Shown here: positions 21,314 to 33,995 of the stretch, one piece after another | Layout of the letters: every line of letters begins with the position of its first letter | How positions within the stretch are numbered: position 1 is the stretch's first letter | Source of the DNA: Daphnia pulex | Taxonomy: Eukaryota; Arthropoda; Branchiopoda; Diplostraca; Daphniidae | DNA: 64,000 bases | Assembly (NCBI RefSeq): GCF_021134715.1 | Contig: NC_060026.1 | Coordinates: 8,361,001 to 8,425,000 of the forward strand | Direction: 5' to 3' | The notes under the pieces: generated by a model | Seen by the model: only the letters and a program-made list of their open reading frames with translations | Told to the model about the DNA's origin: nothing | Databases searched by the model: none | Program-made: the position numbers and the translations under genes

Positions 21314-21595
21314 TTGATTTTCGATGTAATTACTATCTTTATATTTTGGTAACTACGGTGTCTTTTATAAAGGAATAGATTCTGATGGTAAGATTGATTA
21401 TCACACGAACACATTTAGTCTTTTGAAAGAGTCAGTCAGATTAGTCAGGTTATTTTTTTATATTTCCTTGGATCTTTTGATCGCCACAAGCCTTGATTTC
21501 CGTAATGAAAGCTAACAAGCTTAGGCATGATAGTCGGCTACAATAGATGGGTTGTCGTCGTGCAATTTGTATCAAGAAGTATACGTGAGGGGCAA

Positions 21596-21666
21596 GCATC
21601 GATGGTTCAGTGGTAGAATGCTCGCCTGCCACGCGGGCGGCCCGGGTTCGATTCCCGGTCGATGCA
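21596..21666 (+). tRNA. tRNA-Gly (GCC), consensus copy
   Basis: Duplicate of the gene at 560. Confidence 0.93.
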
Positions 21667-21868
21667 TTTTAATCACCATTGCCCAAAACAGATTGGTAGA
21701 ATCTACTCTATTGAGTTTAGTTTGCTGATATTCTTGCGCAGTACGTATAAGGACGGTACTTAGTGGTTAGTGGTGGTTGAAGCAATCTCTTTAAGCGGAC
21801 TCTTTTTTGTTTGCCAGATTGGTTTAGATTACTTAATCTTCCTTTGATCATACCAATTGGCGAAAAAC

Positions 21869-22069
21869 CATTTGTAGGACAGAGAGGTACAAGTTATATC
21901 CATCGCCAGACTCTGTGTTTGTATCGTGGAAACCCAAGATAATTATCGGTTCAAACTCGTCGTGTTCCAACTGCTGTGGTAATCGACATTCAGACGCAAA
22001 TGTTCCCCCTTTTGTAAACTCACTTGGTTCTATGCTCTCCCATTCCAAAAACTGTAGTCCCGTGTAGAT
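21869..22069 (-). other. orphan exon-like copy 12
   Basis: Shares the T to I change of copy 1, as expected of the 5-kb duplication. Confidence 0.5.
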
Positions 22070-22242
22070 CTAAAGTCACATTTTGATAAAAAGAAAAAAA
22101 AACAGCTGACTAAGATTCAAATTGAATTAGGATACATGTGTGTTGAGATAACAAGATATAAAAAACAATGGTGATTAATGTTATTTGAACGTTACATCCG
22201 TTTTAAAAGCCTAAACATACCTTCACAAGAAACATTTTTGCT

Positions 22243-22314
22243 TGATCTCGACGTGATTTGAACACGCAACCTCCTGATCTGGAGTCAGGCGCGCTACCGT
22301 TGCGCCACGAAATC
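22243..22314 (-). tRNA. tRNA-Trp (CCA), consensus copy
   Basis: Duplicate of the gene at 1207. Confidence 0.92.
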
Positions 22315-22553
22315 TTGATTTTCAATGTAATTACTATCGTTATATTTTGGGAACTACGGTGGGTTTTATAAAGGAATAGATTCTGATGGTAAGATTGATT
22401 ATCACACGAACACATTTAGTCTTTTGAAAGAGTCAGTCAGATTAGTCAGGTAATTTTTTTATATTTCCTTGGATCTTTTGATCGCCACAAGCCTTGATTT
22501 CCGTAATGAAAGCTAACAAGCTTTGGCATGATAGTCGGCTACAATAGATGGGT

Positions 22554-22586
22554 TCGGCGGCCCGGGTTCGATTCCCGGTCGATGCA
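22554..22586 (+). pseudogene. tRNA-Gly 3' remnant
   Basis: Same deletion breakpoints as at 1518, so it was copied with the 5-kb segment. Confidence 0.9.
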
Positions 22587-22788
22587 TTTTAATCACCATT
22601 GCCCAAGACAGATTGGTAGAATCTACTCTATTGAGTTTAGTTTGCTGATATTCTTGCGCAGTACGTATAAGGACGGTACTTAGTGGTTAGTGGTGGTTGA
22701 AGCAATCTCTTTAAGCGGACTCTTTTTTGTTTGCCAGATTGGTTTAGATTACTTAATCTTCCTTTGATCATACCAATTGGCGAAAAAC

Positions 22789-22989
22789 CATTTGTAGGAC
22801 AGAGAGGTACAAGTTATATCCATCGCCAGACTCTGTGTTTGTATCGTGGAAACCCAAGATAGTTATCGGTTCAAACTCGTCGTGTTCCAACTGCTGTGGT
22901 AATCGACATTCAGACGCAAATGTTCCCCCTTTTGTAAACTCACTTGGTTCTATGCTCTCCCATTCCAAAAACTGTAGTCCCGTGTAGAT
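22789..22989 (-). other. orphan exon-like copy 13
   Basis: Reference protein sequence. Confidence 0.5.
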
Positions 22990-23163
22990 CTAAAGTCACA
23001 TTTTGATAAAAAGAAAAAAAAAACAGCTGACTAAGATTCAAATTGAATTAGGATACATGTGTGTTGAGATAACAAGATATAAAAAACAATGGTGATTAAT
23101 GTTATTTGAACGTTACAACCGTTGTAAAAGCCTAAACATACCTTCACAAGAAACATTTTGGCT

Positions 23164-23235
23164 TGATCTCCACGTGATTTGAACACGCAACCTCCTGATC
23201 TGGAGTCAGGCGCGCTACCGTTGCGCCACGAAATC
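23164..23235 (-). tRNA. tRNA-Trp (CCA), C66G variant
   Basis: Duplicate of 2128; linked to a UCC-type Gly. Confidence 0.75.
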
Positions 23236-23517
23236 TTGATTTTCAATGTAATTACTATCGTTATATTTTGGGAACTACGGTGGGTTTTATAAAGGAATAG
23301 ATTCTGATGGTAAGATTGATTATCACACGAACACATTTAGTCTTTTGAAAGAGTCAGTCAGATTAGTCAGGTAATTTTTTTATATTTCCTTGGATCTTTT
23401 GATCGCCACAAGCCTTGATTTCCGTAATGAAAGCTAACAAGCTTTGGCATGATAGTCGGCTACAATAGATGGGTTGTCGTCGTGCAATTTTTATCAAGAA
23501 GTATACGTGAGGGGCAA

Positions 23518-23588
23518 TCATCGATGGTTCAGTGGTAGAATGCTCTCCTTCCACGCGGGCGGCCCGGGTTCGATTCCCGGTCGATGTA
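23518..23588 (+). tRNA. tRNA-Gly body with anticodon TCC (variant)
   Basis: Duplicate of 2482. Confidence 0.75.
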
Positions 23589-23790
23589 TTTTAATCACCA
23601 TTGCCCAAGACAGATTGGTAGAATCTACTCTATTGAGTTTAGTTTGCTGATATTCTTGCGCAGTACGTATAAGGACGGTACTTAGTGGTTAGTGGTGGTT
23701 GAAGCAATCTCTTTAAGCGGACTCTTTTTTGTTTGCCAGATTGGTTTAGATTACTTAATCTTCCTTTGATCATACCAATTGGCGAAAAAC

Positions 23791-23991
23791 CATTTGTAGG
23801 ACAGAGAGGTACAAGTTATATCCATCGCCAGACTCTGTGTTTGTATCGTGGAAACCCAAGATAGTTATCGGTTCAAACTCGTCGTGTTCCAACTGCTGTG
23901 GTAATCGACATTCAGACGCAAATGTTCCCCCTTTTGTAAACTCACTTGGTTCTATGCTCTCCCATTCCAAAAACTGTAGTCCCGTGTAGAT
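23791..23991 (-). other. orphan exon-like copy 14
   Basis: Reference protein sequence. Confidence 0.5.
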
Positions 23992-24164
23992 CTAAAGTCA
24001 CATTTTGATAAAAAGAAAAAAAAAACAGCTGACTAAGATTCAAATTGAATTAGGATACATGTGTGTTGAGATAACAAGATATAGAAACAATGGTGATTAA
24101 TGTTATTTGAACGTTGTATCCGTTTTAAAAGCCTAAACATACCTTCACAAGAAATATTGTTACT

Positions 24165-24236
24165 TGATCTCGACGTGATTTGAACACGCAACCTCCTGAT
24201 CTGGAGTCAGGCGCGCTACCGTTGCACCACGAAATC
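24165..24236 (-). tRNA. tRNA-Trp (CCA), C11T variant
   Basis: Duplicate of 3129. Confidence 0.85.
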
Positions 24237-24518
24237 TTGATTTTCGATGTAATTACTATCGTTATATTTCGGGAACTACGGTGTCTTTTATAAAGGAATA
24301 GATTCTGATTGTAAGATTGATTATCACACGAACACATTTAGTCTTTTGAAAGAGTCAGTCAGATTAGTCAGGTTATTTTTTTATATTTCCTTGGATCTTT
24401 TGATCGTCACAAGCCTTGATTTCCGTAATGAAAGCTAACAAGCTTAGGCATGATAGTCGGCTACAATAGATAGGTTGTCGTCGTGCAATTTGTATCAAGA
24501 AGTATACATGAAGGGCAA

Positions 24519-24589
24519 GCATCGATGGTTCAGTGGTAGAATGCTCGCCTGCCACGCGGGCGGCCCGGGTTCGATTCCCGGTCGATGCA
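24519..24589 (+). tRNA. tRNA-Gly (GCC), consensus copy
   Basis: Duplicate of 3483. Confidence 0.93.
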
Positions 24590-24791
24590 TTTTAATCACC
24601 AATGCCCAAGACAGTTTGGTAGAATCTACTCTATTGAGTTTAGTTTGCTGATATTCTTGCGCAGTACGTATAAGGACGGTACTTAGTGATTAGTGGTGGT
24701 TGAAGCAATCTCTTTAAGCGGACTCTTTTTTGTTTGCCAGATTGGTTTAGATTACTTAATCTTCCTTTGACCATACCAATTGGCGAAAAAC

Positions 24792-24992
24792 CATTTTTAG
24801 GACAGAGAGGTACAAGTTATATCCATCGCCAGACTCTGTGTTTGTATCGTGGAAACCCAAGATAGTTATCGGTTCAAACTCGTCGTGTTCCAACTGCTGT
24901 GGTAATCGACATTCAGACGCAAATGTTCCCCCTTTTGTAAACTCACTTGGTTCTATGCTCTCCCATTCCAAAAACTGTAGTCCCGTGTAGAT
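24792..24992 (-). other. orphan exon-like copy 15
   Basis: VLKM form. Confidence 0.5.
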
Positions 24993-25165
24993 CTAAAGTC
25001 ACATTTTGATAAAAAGAAAAAAAAACAGCTGACTAAGATTCAAATTGAATTAGGATACATGTGTGTTGAGATAACAAGATATAAAAAACAATGGTGATTA
25101 ATGTTATTTGAACGTTACAACCGTTGTAAAAGCCTAAACATACCTTCACAAGAAACATTTTGGCT

Positions 25166-25237
25166 TGATCTCCACGTGATTTGAACACGCAACCTCCTGA
25201 TCTGGAGTCAGGCGCGCTACCGTTGCGCCACGAAATC
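25166..25237 (-). tRNA. tRNA-Trp (CCA), C66G variant
   Basis: Duplicate of 4130. Confidence 0.75.
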
Positions 25238-25519
25238 TTGATTTTCAATGTAATTACTATCGTTATATTTTGGGAACTACGGTGGGTTTTATAAAGGAAT
25301 AGATTCTGATGGTAAGATTGATTATCACACGAACACATTTAGTCTTTTGAAAGAGTCAGTCAGATTAGTCAGGTAATTTTTTTATATTTCCTTGGATCTT
25401 TTGATCGCCACAAGCCTTGATTTCCGTAATGAAAGCTAACAAGCTTTGGCATGATAGTCGGCTACAATAGATGGGTTGTCGTCGTGCAATTTTTATCAAG
25501 AAGTATACGTGAGGGGCAA

Positions 25520-25590
25520 TCATCGATGGTTCAGTGGTAGAATGCTCTCCTTCCACGCGGGCGGCCCGGGTTCGATTCCCGGTCGATGTA
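25520..25590 (+). tRNA. tRNA-Gly body with anticodon TCC (variant)
   Basis: Duplicate of 4484. Confidence 0.75.
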
Positions 25591-25792
25591 TTTTAATCAC
25601 CATTGCCCAAGACAGATTGGTAGAATCTACTCTATTGAGTTTAGTTTGCTGATATTCTTGCGCAGTACGTATAAGGACGGTACTTAGTGGTTAGTGGTGG
25701 TTGAAGCAATCTCTTTAAGCGGACTCTTTTTTGTTTGCCAGATTGGTTTAGATTACTTAATCTTCCTTTGATCATACCAATTGGCGAAAAAC

Positions 25793-25993
25793 CATTTGTA
25801 GGACAGAGAGGTACAAGTTATATCCATCGCCAGACTCTGTGTTTGTATCGTGGAAACCCAAGATAGTTATCGGTTCAAACTCGTCGTGTTCCAACTGCTG
25901 TGGTAATCGACATTCAGACGCAAATGTTCCCCCTTTTGTAAACTCACTTGGTTCTATGCTCTCCCATTCCAAAAACTGTAGTCCCGTGTAGAT
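25793..25993 (-). other. orphan exon-like copy 16
   Basis: Reference protein sequence; close to the right limit of the 5-kb duplication. Confidence 0.5.
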
Positions 25994-26167
25994 CTAAAGT
26001 CACATTTTGATAAAAAGAAAAAAAAAACAGCTGACTAAGATTCAAATTGAATTAGGATACATGTGTGTTGAGATAACAAGATATAAAAAACAATGGTGAT
26101 TAATGTTATTTGAACGTTACAACCGTTGTAAAAGCCTAAACATACCTTCTCAAGAAACATTTTGGCT

Positions 26168-26239
26168 TGATCTCCACGTGATTTGAACACGCAACCTCCT
26201 GATCTGGAGTCAGGCGCGCTACCGTTGCGCCACGAAATC
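26168..26239 (-). tRNA. tRNA-Trp (CCA), C66G variant
   Basis: First unit of the second 3,004-bp trimer; C66G as in 23164. Confidence 0.75.
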
Positions 26240-26521
26240 TTGATTTTCAATGTAATTACTATCGTTATATTTTGGGAACTACGGTGGGTTTTATAAAGGA
26301 ATAGATTCTGATGGTAAGATTGATTATCACACGAACACATTTAGTCTTTTGAAAGAGTCAGTCAGATTAGTCAGGTAATTTTTTTATATTTCCTTGGATC
26401 TTTTGATCGCCACAAGCCTTGATTTCCGTAATGAAAGCTAACAAGCTTTGGCATGATAGTCGGCTACAATAGATGGGTTGTCGTCGTGCAATTTTTATCA
26501 AGAAGTATACGTGAGGGGCAA

Positions 26522-26592
26522 TCATCGATGGTTCAGTGGTAGAATGCTCTCCTTCCACGCGGGCGGCCCGGGTTCGATTCCCGGTCGATGTA
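26522..26592 (+). tRNA. tRNA-Gly body with anticodon TCC (variant)
   Basis: Same four changes as 2482; 3,004 bp from its match at 23518. Confidence 0.75.
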
Positions 26593-26794
26593 TTTTAATC
26601 ACCATTGCCCAAGACAGATTGGTAGAATCTACTCTATTGAGTTTAGTTTGCTGATATTCTTGCGCAGTACGTATAAGGACGGTACTTAGTGGTTAGTGGT
26701 GGTTGAAGCAATCTCTTTAAGCGGACTCTTTTTTGTTTGCCAGATTGGTTTAGATTACTTAATCTTCCTTTGATCATACCAATTGGCGAAAAAC

Positions 26795-26995
26795 CATTTG
26801 TAGGACAGAGAGGTACAAGTTATATCCATCGCCAGACTCTGTGTTTGTATCGTGGAAACCCAAGATAGTTATCGGTTCAAACTCGTCGTGTTCCAACTGC
26901 TGTGGTAATCGACATTCAGACGCAAATGTTCCCCCTTTTGTAAACTCACTTGGTTCTATGCTCTCCCATTCCAAAAACTGTAGTCCCGTGTAGAT
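26795..26995 (-). other. orphan exon-like copy 17
   Basis: Reference protein sequence. Confidence 0.5.
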
Positions 26996-27168
26996 CTAAA
27001 GTCACATTTTGATAAAAAGAAAAAAAAAACAGCTGACTAAGATTCAAATTGAATTAGGATACATGTGTGTTGAGATAACAAGATATAGAAACAATGGTGA
27101 TTAATGTTATTTGAACGTTGTATCCGTTTTAAAAGCCTAAACATACCTTCACAAGAAATATTTTTACT

Positions 27169-27240
27169 TGATCTCGACGTGATTTGAACACGCAACCTCC
27201 TGATCTGGAGTCAGGCGCGCTACCGTTGCACCACGAAATC
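27169..27240 (-). tRNA. tRNA-Trp (CCA), C11T variant
   Basis: Wobble in the D stem; middle unit of the trimer. Confidence 0.85.
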
Positions 27241-27522
27241 TTGATTTTCGATGTAATTACTATCGTTATATTTCGGGAACTACGGTGTCTTTTATAAAGG
27301 AATAGATTCTGATTGTAAGATTGATTATCACACGAACACATTTAGTCTTTTGAAAGAGTCAGTCAGATTAGTCAGGTTATTTTTTTATATTTCCTTGGAT
27401 CTTTTGATCGTCACAAGCCTTGATTTCCGTAATGAAAGCTAACAAGCTTAGGCATGATAGTCGGCTACAATAGATAGGTTGTCGTCGTGCAATTTGTATC
27501 AAGAAGTATACATGAGGGGCAA

Positions 27523-27593
27523 GCATCGATGGTTCAGTGGTAGAATGCTCGCCTGCCACGCGGGCGGCCCGGGTTCGATTCCCGGTCGATGCA
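27523..27593 (+). tRNA. tRNA-Gly (GCC), consensus copy
   Basis: All stems intact; TTTT follows. Confidence 0.93.
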
Positions 27594-27795
27594 TTTTAAT
27601 CACCAATGCCCAAGACAGTTTGGTAGAATCTACTCTATTGAGTTTAGTTTGCTGATATTCTTGCGCAGTACGTATAAGGACGGTACTTAGTGATTAGTGG
27701 TGGTTGAAGCAATCTCTTTAAGCGGACTCTTTTTTGTTTGCCAGATTGGTTTAGATTACTTAATCTTCCTTTGACCATACCAATTGGCGAAAAAC

Positions 27796-27996
27796 CATTT
27801 TTAGGACAGAGAGGTACAAGTTATATCCATCGCCAGACTCTGTGTTTGTATCGTGGAAACCCAAGATAGTTATCGGTTCAAACTCGTCGTGTTCCAACTG
27901 CTGTGGTAATCGACATTCAGACGCAAATGTTCCCCCTTTTGTAAACTCACTTGGTTCTATGCTCTCCCATTCCAAAAACTGTAGTCCCGTGTAGAT
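27796..27996 (-). other. orphan exon-like copy 18
   Basis: VLKM form. Confidence 0.5.
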
Positions 27997-28168
27997 CTAA
28001 AGTCACATTTTGATAAAAAGAAAAAAAACAGCTGACTAAGATTCAAATTGAATTAGGATACATGTGTGTTGAGATAACAAGATATAAAAAACAATGGTGA
28101 TTAATGTTATTTGAACGTTACAACCGTTGTAAAAGCCTAAACATACCTTCACAAGAAACATTTTGGCT

Positions 28169-28240
28169 TGATCTCCACGTGATTTGAACACGCAACCTCC
28201 TGATCTGGAGTCAGGCGCGCTACCGTTGCGCCACGAAATC
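28169..28240 (-). tRNA. tRNA-Trp (CCA), C66G variant
   Basis: Third unit of the trimer. Confidence 0.75.
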
Positions 28241-28522
28241 TTGATTTTCAATGTAATTACTATCGTTATATTTTGGGAACTACGGTGGGTTTTATAAAGG
28301 AATAGATTCTGATGGTAAGATTGATTATCACACGAACACATTTAGTCTTTTGAAAGAGTCAGTCAGATTAGTCAGGTAATTTTTTTATATTTCCTTGGAT
28401 CTTTTGATCGCCACAAGCCTTGATTTCCGTAATGAAAGCTAACAAGCTTTGGCATGATAGTCGGCTACAATAGATGGGTTGTCGTCGTGCAATTTTTATC
28501 AAGAAGTATACGTGAGGGGCAA

Positions 28523-28593
28523 TCATCGATGGTTCAGTGGTAGAATGCTCTCCTTCCACGCGGGCGGCCCGGGTTCGATTCCCGGTCGATGTA
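28523..28593 (+). tRNA. tRNA-Gly body with anticodon TCC (variant)
   Basis: Same four changes as 2482. Confidence 0.75.
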
Positions 28594-28795
28594 TTTTAAT
28601 CACCATTGCCCAAGACAGATTGGTAGAATCTACTCTATTGAGTTTAGTTTGCTGATATTCTTGCGCAGTACGTATAAGGACGGTACTTAGTGGTTAGTGG
28701 TGGTTGAAGCAATCTCTTTAAGCGGACTCTTTTTTGTTTGCCAGATTGGTTTAGATTACTTAATCTTCCTTTGATCATACCAATTGGCGAAAAAC

Positions 28796-28996
28796 CATTT
28801 GTAGGACAGAGAGGTACAAGTTATATCCATCGCCAGACTCTGTGTTTGTATCGTGGAAACCCAAGATAGTTATCGGTTCAAACTCGTCGTGTTCCAACTG
28901 CTGTGGTAATCGACATTCAGACGCAAATGTTCCCCCTTTTGTAAACTCACTTGGTTCTATGCTCTCCCATTCCAAAAACTGTAGTCCCGTGTAGAT
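28796..28996 (-). other. orphan exon-like copy 19
   Basis: Reference protein sequence. Confidence 0.5.
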
Positions 28997-29169
28997 CTAA
29001 AGTCACATTTTGATAAAAAGAAAAAAAAAACAGCTGACTAAGATTCAAATTGAATTAGGATACATGTGTGTTGAGATAACAAGATATAGAAACAATGGTG
29101 ATTAATGTTATTTGAACGTCATATCCGTTTTAAAAGCCTAAACATACCTTTACAAGAAACATTTTTGCT

Positions 29170-29241
29170 TGATCTCTACGTGATTTGAACACGCAATCTC
29201 CTGATCTGGAGTCAGGCGCGCTACCGTTGCGCCACGAAATC
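29170..29241 (-). tRNA. tRNA-Trp (CCA), variant at the A3/B3 edge
   Basis: C66 to A, and one G to A in the variable region. The C66A is shared with the A2/B2 edge copy at 14140. Confidence 0.7.
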
Positions 29242-29483
29242 TTGATTTTCAATGTAATTACTATCGTTATATTTTAGGAACTACGGTGTCTTTTATAAGG
29301 GAATGAATATCCCAAATATCCCAATCAGCTAAAAGCCAACGAACTGCGTAAAATTTTTCTTCATATTGGACCAGTAATCTTCAAGGGAATTTTATAAACA
29401 GAAAAGTAAACCCATTTTTTGTATTAAGAGTTGGAAATTCGTATTCTCTGCTCTAGTATACGTTGTCTAAAACCTACTCTTAA

Positions 29484-29669
29484 TTGGCTCAAGATTTTTT
29501 GCAATATTTTGCTTTTCAATTTGGAGAAATTTATAGCAAGAACCACCTCATTCACAATGTTCATTCACTCATTCATTTAGTTGATGACTTGAGATCGATG
29601 GCTCACTTAATTAATTTTTTCTCTGCTTTTCCATATGAAACTTTCTGGGGTCACGTGAAGATGCTTTAA
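29484..29669 (+). pseudogene. transposase C-terminal fragment, B3
   Basis: Majority form, identical in protein to the B2 copy. Confidence 0.6.
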
Positions 29670-30595
29670 AAATGCTTTTTAAAATTGGGTTCCGTCTTTT
29701 GCAATGATAACAACTAATAAATAATAAATAATAACACTTGTATTTCCCCATATGGATTTCAGAGTTTGGCGTAATGTTGTATTCAGCTCGTCATTTCATA
29801 GATCAATGTCGTACAGAAATGCAGTATTTGCAGAAGGTTGGTTTACCGATGTAACTTAAATTTTGCAGTGTAATTTTCAAGCTGGGTCCTATGCTAAACC
29901 AATGTAGGAATTCAACTACTGCGAATAATCCTCACTTTAATATGTAATGTTGGCAAAATTGCGGCTATGATTAGAATTTTTGTATTGGACTGGCAAGTTT
30001 GACCAAATGCGGTACCAAACTCTTCATCATTATGTCTGCTTTGGTCTAAGCTGAGAAAATCGGTGTCAGCGGAATGTTGGTTAACCTATCAGAAACTTGT
30101 CCCTATTCTAAACTAATCTTGAAATCCTTTCATTACAAATTACTTGTTGGATACATTGGTTATCTGCGATGTACAAAACATGAAAATCTCAAAGGTGCAT
30201 ACAGACATTGGGTTGGTAGCGGGGTACTTACATTGGTTGAACCTGACTTTTCAAACGTGGCCCAATTTGCATATTGGCCTGGCTGTTTAAATCGTAATTC
30301 CAATATTTTTCAAGCCGTGACCCCATTTGCATTCATTTAAATAGATTAACAAACGCTAACCTTACCGAAATGAACATAGGCTTGACATATTGGGCAATAT
30401 TGCGAGCAATATTGTTTCTTGCCCGTGAATCAGGCACGTCAGTTGATGTTGATTTCCACCATGGCCCACCAAGTTATCCGATTTTGCAACAATATTGTGT
30501 TTTTGATCCAAACAAGTGAAATGGCTAATTATGCCCCTTCCCAGAACCTAATTTTGTAAAAAACAGAACCAAAACGAAACTGCCAAATACTAATT

Positions 30596-32194
30596 ATGCC
30601 GAGCCTTCATCATCATCATCGGAGCGTCCGGCAACAAAGAAGTCTAACAAGTAGTGCAAGTTACACCTGTAGCTCCACGTATTCCCCAAGGTACATTCAT
30701 TATGGAATTTTGTTATATTTTTCTCTCAATACAGTGTTCATGTTGCCTTGTGTATTTCAGGAAATAAAGTTAACTCGGAACCGAAAAGTGAAAGAGAGTA
30801 ACCATAAGGAAAAGGGTGATGGCTCTACAACACAAGCAGGTGATTCTATACGGGTTTTGAAGGTGATATGGTGAAATAGCATACTATTTTTTCTTCATTG
30901 CAGAAGCTCTAAAAAACCTAACAACGGCAACATCAAATAAGACTGTAACCAAAGCCCAGAAGTCAAAAGGTACGATATGTAATAATTTGAATTATGAAAC
31001 TGTAAGTCCAGATTATAACTTTTTATATTTGTGGTATAGTAACTCCTGCTGAAAAGCCAGAGTCTGATTCGTCTGTTCTGTAACAAGCTCACCCTTCTGT
31101 CCCTTTAGAAAGAGTTCTGAAAATCTAGATCACAATAGCTCTGAAGAATCTACGTCAGAGGACGAGGTGAAAGAAAGGAATTCAAATGACTGAAATACGC
31201 CTTCAGAACGGGAACTCATCCAGCAAAAGAAGAAGGGGGAGGGGGTGTTTCACGAACAAGATGAAGAGACCAGAAGATGAAACGGTAACTCAACCGATAG
31301 AAGGGGGTGTGGCTCACGTCCAAATGAGAGAAACCAGAGAAATTTTGGTGTAAAACGACGAGGTAATACAGGATGTTATTTCTGTAAGCGATGAAGACAT
31401 ATTGGGTAAGGAAAATGTCTTTATTGGTACACCTAAGTGACAACTACTAAAGATTTCTTTTGTTTACTTGTTTGTTGTTGTAGTAATCCAGCAGGCAGAA
31501 AAAGCAATGTTGGTACAGGTTGACGTTGCAAAAATGCTTATTGAGATCAAAATGGGAATACAGCAGCTGACTGACTTGTTCATGACGAGGAGACTTGAAA
31601 TCGCTACCAACCTGCCTACACCAATTAATGGCTCGCCATGCTCAACTGACTGTGCCGATGAGTTGCCTGTGACAACTCAGACGTTTTTCGAGGAACTTGA
31701 AGTTAAGATGAGGAATGATGCAACGCTAAAGACACAAATCAGAAACGTCCTGACCCTGGTGAGGACCAACAAGAGCCTAAAGGCTATTGTCAGAAATGTA
31801 TTAAAGAGCCTTATGTCTAAAGAGCTCAGAATGATGTACTTCCCCCGTAAAAAAACTAAAGTTAAACACGTCTTTACTGATATGTAGATGATTTGTTCCT
31901 TTGTAATCGGTAAACTTTTAAAGCAATTCCCTTTTTTCTACCTGTTTTAATCTTTTTTGTTTACTCTTTAATTTAGACATAATTTGGCGTTGGGCCAGCA
32001 ACATCAGCCAAGAGTTGACAAACGACACCATTCTAAAGGAAATGGGATTAGACACTTTCGCTAATGCAGCGGATGAGGACGGTGGGGTCGCTGATAGGAA
32101 GAAACTCACTGCCATTAAGAAAACTGCCATAGACAAGTTTTTAAAGCAAAAAGTACGACGTGGAACGGCAGACGAAGCCGTCAACAACGATTAA
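30596..32194 (+). pseudogene. DUF4806-type gene, B3
   Basis: DUF4806 exon 31484-31887 and last exon 31977-32194 both open; acidic SSEENLDH-like upstream exon readable in part, early exons with stops. AATAAA follows the stop near 32242. Confidence 0.6.
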
Positions 32195-33251
32195 ACTTAA
32201 AAAACACGTAATTTGGAGTTGTTTGCTCTTTGCTACCACGTTTAATAAACTGTATTGGCAGCTATATCTGTTTTCGTTTCATTAATTAGCCCAATCCCCA
32301 TTTTTTATCTTTTCCAATGCACCGTCTGTTTCAGAAACCTTGCATTGGCTTCAGCTCGTAACCGCACATATATGGTGATTTGGTACAACATTGTTGTTTA
32401 CATATGATTCTTTATCATGGTTAAACATTGGCTTCAAATAACGGTCTTTCAAGATGGAGATGAGTCAGGCACAAGATAGAGCCAATATTCCACCGATATT
32501 CCACCAAGGTCGTATTGGCCCAATGCTAAAATTGGACGAATGGTGGACCTGTCTCATATCGATCTTGGAACAACGTTAAATTTGCTTCCAGCACAATATT
32601 GGTCCAATGCAGCAATTGTTTCAGAAATCTCATGTTGGTTGCAGTTCGTAACCGCACATATGTGGTGCATTCGCACAAAGGTACACTTTCTCCTTACAGT
32701 AGATTCAGTGAGATGATGCTTACGATGCGCGAAATGATGAGAATTCGTCCAGATGTGTAAATAGACAATACGACCGGTTAGTATCGTTGAACTTCCTGGA
32801 ATTGGAGACAATTAGTTGGGCTAGATTTATCCCGGCTGTGGACGTCGACCACACCGAGGAGCTACAATCAGAGGCGGCCTGAAAGTAGGATGGGACGGTC
32901 CAACGGTTGCGTCTTCTGGCATCTGCGGAATTGAGCCTAAACACGGATGTCGTCTGCAAATTCCCAATGGGTAAACGGTGAATGGTCCTGAATCCAGATA
33001 CTTACAACATTTCCTATTCAAAAAAAATATTCTAAGTCCACTCAAATACAAGTTACAAAGCCTGGACTCTCTACTGAGTCCAAGCCGACAACAAAGACAA
33101 TTCAACGGGTATTTGACCTGAGGGGGAGGACTCAAGACTCGGGACAGGAAGGTTCAATGAAGAGACGCTTACTGTTTGAGTGTTTGTGAATGGATCATTG
33201 AGCTAACCTGAAATCGGCCAACTCAAGATGGTGTTTTGAGCCAGGACTCTT

Positions 33252-33470
33252 TTGTGATTTCGTGGGGCCTCTAAAGTGAGAAATTCTCCCATGAGACTAT
33301 TTCCTATAAACTCCGCTTACGCTTCGGCCTGGGGAGTTTTGTCAGATTGGTGTGTGGGAAGGCGTTCCGATCCCCTGTGCAATGACGTAACTGTGGTAGA
33401 AGCCTTTTCAGCCGACCAGGCAAATTCTAAGGCGTATAGCACGATTGGTGTTTATCGCTGGGCGGACCTC
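33252..33470 (+). mobile_element. tyrosine-recombinase retroelement remnant, B3
   Basis: Same fossil piece as B1; broken. Confidence 0.55.
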
Positions 33471-33520
33471 GATGGGCTGTCGTCGTTCATTTTGTATCAA
33501 GAAGTATACCAGAGGTGCAA

Positions 33521-33591
33521 GCATGGATAGTTCAGTGCTAGAATACGCGCCCGCCACGCGGGCGGCCCGGGTTCGATTCCCAATCGATGCA
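33521..33591 (+). pseudogene. tRNA-Gly-like copy at the B3/A4 junction
   Basis: Junction type: GCATGGA against TCGATGC, altered D loop, CCCAA T-stem end. Confidence 0.8.
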
Positions 33592-33794
33592 TTTTAATCA
33601 CCGTTGCCTACGACACATTGGTAGAATCTACTCTATTGAGTTTATTTTGCTGATATTCTTGCGCAGTACGCGTAAGGACGGTTCTTAGTGGTTAGTGGTG
33701 GTTGAAGCAATCTCTTTAAGCGGACTCTTTTTTGTTTGCGAGATTGGTTTAGATTACTTAATCTTCCTTTGATCATACCAATTGGCGAATAAAC

Positions 33795-33995
33795 CATTTG
33801 TAGGACAGAGAGGTACAAGTTATATCCATCGCCAGACTCTGTGTTTGTATCGTGGAAACCCAAGATAGTTATCGGTTCAAACTCGTCGTGTTCCAACTGC
33901 TGTGGTAATCGACATTCAGACGCAAATGTTCCCCCTTTTGTAAACTCACTTGGTTCTATGCTCTCCCATTCCAAAAACTGTAGTCCCGTGTAGAT
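33795..33995 (-). other. orphan exon-like copy 20
   Basis: Reference protein sequence; GTTTAT donor side. Confidence 0.5.

Larger units (their letters stand above)
20538..29304. repeat. A array 3 (about nine units)
   Basis: The longest array. 21037-26011 is nearly identical to 1-4975. From about 23.0 kb the units follow a trimer order (UCC-Gly, GCC-Gly, UCC-Gly) repeated with a 3,004-bp period. Confidence 0.95.
29305..33470. repeat. B block 3 (4,166 bp)
   Basis: An uninterrupted block with the same part order as B1. 29670-30595 and 32200-33250 hold no recognisable gene beyond the short repeated words and the direct repeat pair. Confidence 0.92.
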
